Positions 5,702 through 6,001 of a stretch of 6,001 nucleotides of DNA are shown one piece after another (positions within the stretch are counted from its first letter, which is position 1; every line of letters starts with the position of its first letter). The notes under the pieces were generated by a model. That model saw only the letters and a list, made by a program, of their open reading frames with translations. It was not told the origin of the DNA and searched no databases. Origin of the DNA: DATHRK01 sp035513295 (GTDB lineage Bacteria; Gemmatimonadota; Gemmatimonadetes; Longimicrobiales; RSA9); the NCBI GenBank assembly GCA_035513295.1, contig DATKCH010000062.1, positions 1-6,001 of the forward strand, written 5' to 3'. The position numbers and the translations under genes are program-made.

Positions 5702-6001
5702 ATGAGGCTCCTGCGACTGCCCGGTTCCCCCCGGCTCCCGATAGTCCTGCTCGCCGCCAGCGCCTTCGCGGCCTCGCTCGGCGCCCAGGAGGACGAGCCC
5801 GCGCCCCAGGACACCACCGAGGCCGCCGACACCACGGAGGCCGACGACGACTGGACGCCCGACGTCGATCTGGGTCCCTCACGGACGCTGAGCTTCACGG
5901 TGTCCGAAGGGACCTGGATGAACCTCGACCTGTCGCCCGACGGCCGGACCATCGTCTTCGACCTCCTGGGCGACCTGTACACGCTGCCGATCGAGGGCGG
6001 C
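5702..6001 (+). CDS. Secreted PD40 (TolB-type beta-propeller) protein, N-terminal part; probably amidohydrolase fusion
   Basis: The first 100 residues are in the window and the frame is open to the edge. Residues 1-28 are a signal peptide (RLPIVLLAASAFAASLGA before Q29), so the product is exported. An acidic, Thr-rich linker follows, in which DTTEA occurs twice (37-41 and 43-47). From residue 53 the sequence reads PDVDLGPSRTLSFTVSEGTWMNLDLSPDG, then RTIVFDLLGDLYTLPIEGG. LSPDGRTIVFDLLGDLY is a PD40 (WD40-like, TolB) propeller blade. This opening, with GTWMN just before the first blade, is familiar from large proteins that join a PD40 propeller to a C-terminal amidohydrolase domain, common in Gemmatimonadota and Acidobacteriota. 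The enzyme half would lie beyond the window, so hydrolase activity is inferred. No clear Shine-Dalgarno site is seen before the ATG; the signal peptide supports this start. Confidence 0.82.
   Translation, partial: MRLLRLPGSPRLPIVLLAASAFAASLGAQEDEPAPQDTTEAADTTEADDDWTPDVDLGPSRTLSFTVSEGTWMNLDLSPDGRTIVFDLLGDLYTLPIEGG
5810..5842 (+). repeat. Short direct repeat coding for DTTEA twice
   Basis: Two 15-nt copies (5810-5824 and 5828-5842) differ at one base and are separated by one GCC codon. They code the acidic linker just after the signal peptide of the PD40 protein. Such in-frame repeats can change copy number by slippage without breaking the frame. Confidence 0.6.

Noticed and set aside
4665..5705. 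Long open frame on the plus strand across both tandem genes, 346 codons
   Set aside because: The product is an Arg/Gly-rich low-complexity sequence in the +1 frame. The two overlapped frames have signal peptides and alignable segments and explain the region better.

Overview
The window is high-GC bacterial DNA. It probably comes from a soil or sediment lineage of the Gemmatimonadota/Acidobacteriota type. This is an inference from three things: high GC, GTG starts, and a secreted PD40/amidohydrolase-like protein of a kind common in those phyla. No marker gene fixes the taxon.

The left third (1-1621, plus strand) holds three small, unrelated enzyme genes: the C-terminal end of a MOSC-domain protein (cut by the window edge), a PhnB-type VOC/glyoxalase-fold protein and an NTF2/SnoaL-like protein. 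They are separated by 170-261 nt gaps, and their base composition looks less GC-rich than the rest (35/60 GC counted at 481-540 against 42/60 at 4681-4740). The gap after the MOSC gene holds a hairpin with a single bulged G next to a GCCTAAC box. It resembles an integron attC recombination site with a degenerate right end. This gives the left third a possible gene-cassette or accessory character.

The middle (1637-4098, minus strand) holds a PIG-L/LmbE-type zinc deacetylase followed, 116 nt downstream, by a group II PLP-dependent decarboxylase of the aromatic-L-amino-acid decarboxylase type with all catalytic residues present. The decarboxylase converges on the NTF2 gene with only 15 nt between the two stop codons. 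The pair may be co-transcribed, but no shared pathway can be read from the sequence.

The right part (4312-6001, plus strand) starts from a 213 nt divergent intergenic region. It holds two unrecognised exported proteins, 3 nt apart, that look like diverged tandem duplicates. Each has a signal peptide, a Pro/Ala-rich linker and a C-terminal block of hydrophobic, glycine-zipper-like segments. After a perfect 9-bp inverted repeat comes the N-terminus of a secreted PD40 (TolB-type beta-propeller) protein, probably an amidohydrolase fusion, which runs off the window.

I see no tRNA, rRNA, CRISPR array, transposase or phage gene. The best candidates for something undescribed are the tandem glycine-zipper protein pair and the attC-like element. 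Neither amounts to a demonstrated new system.
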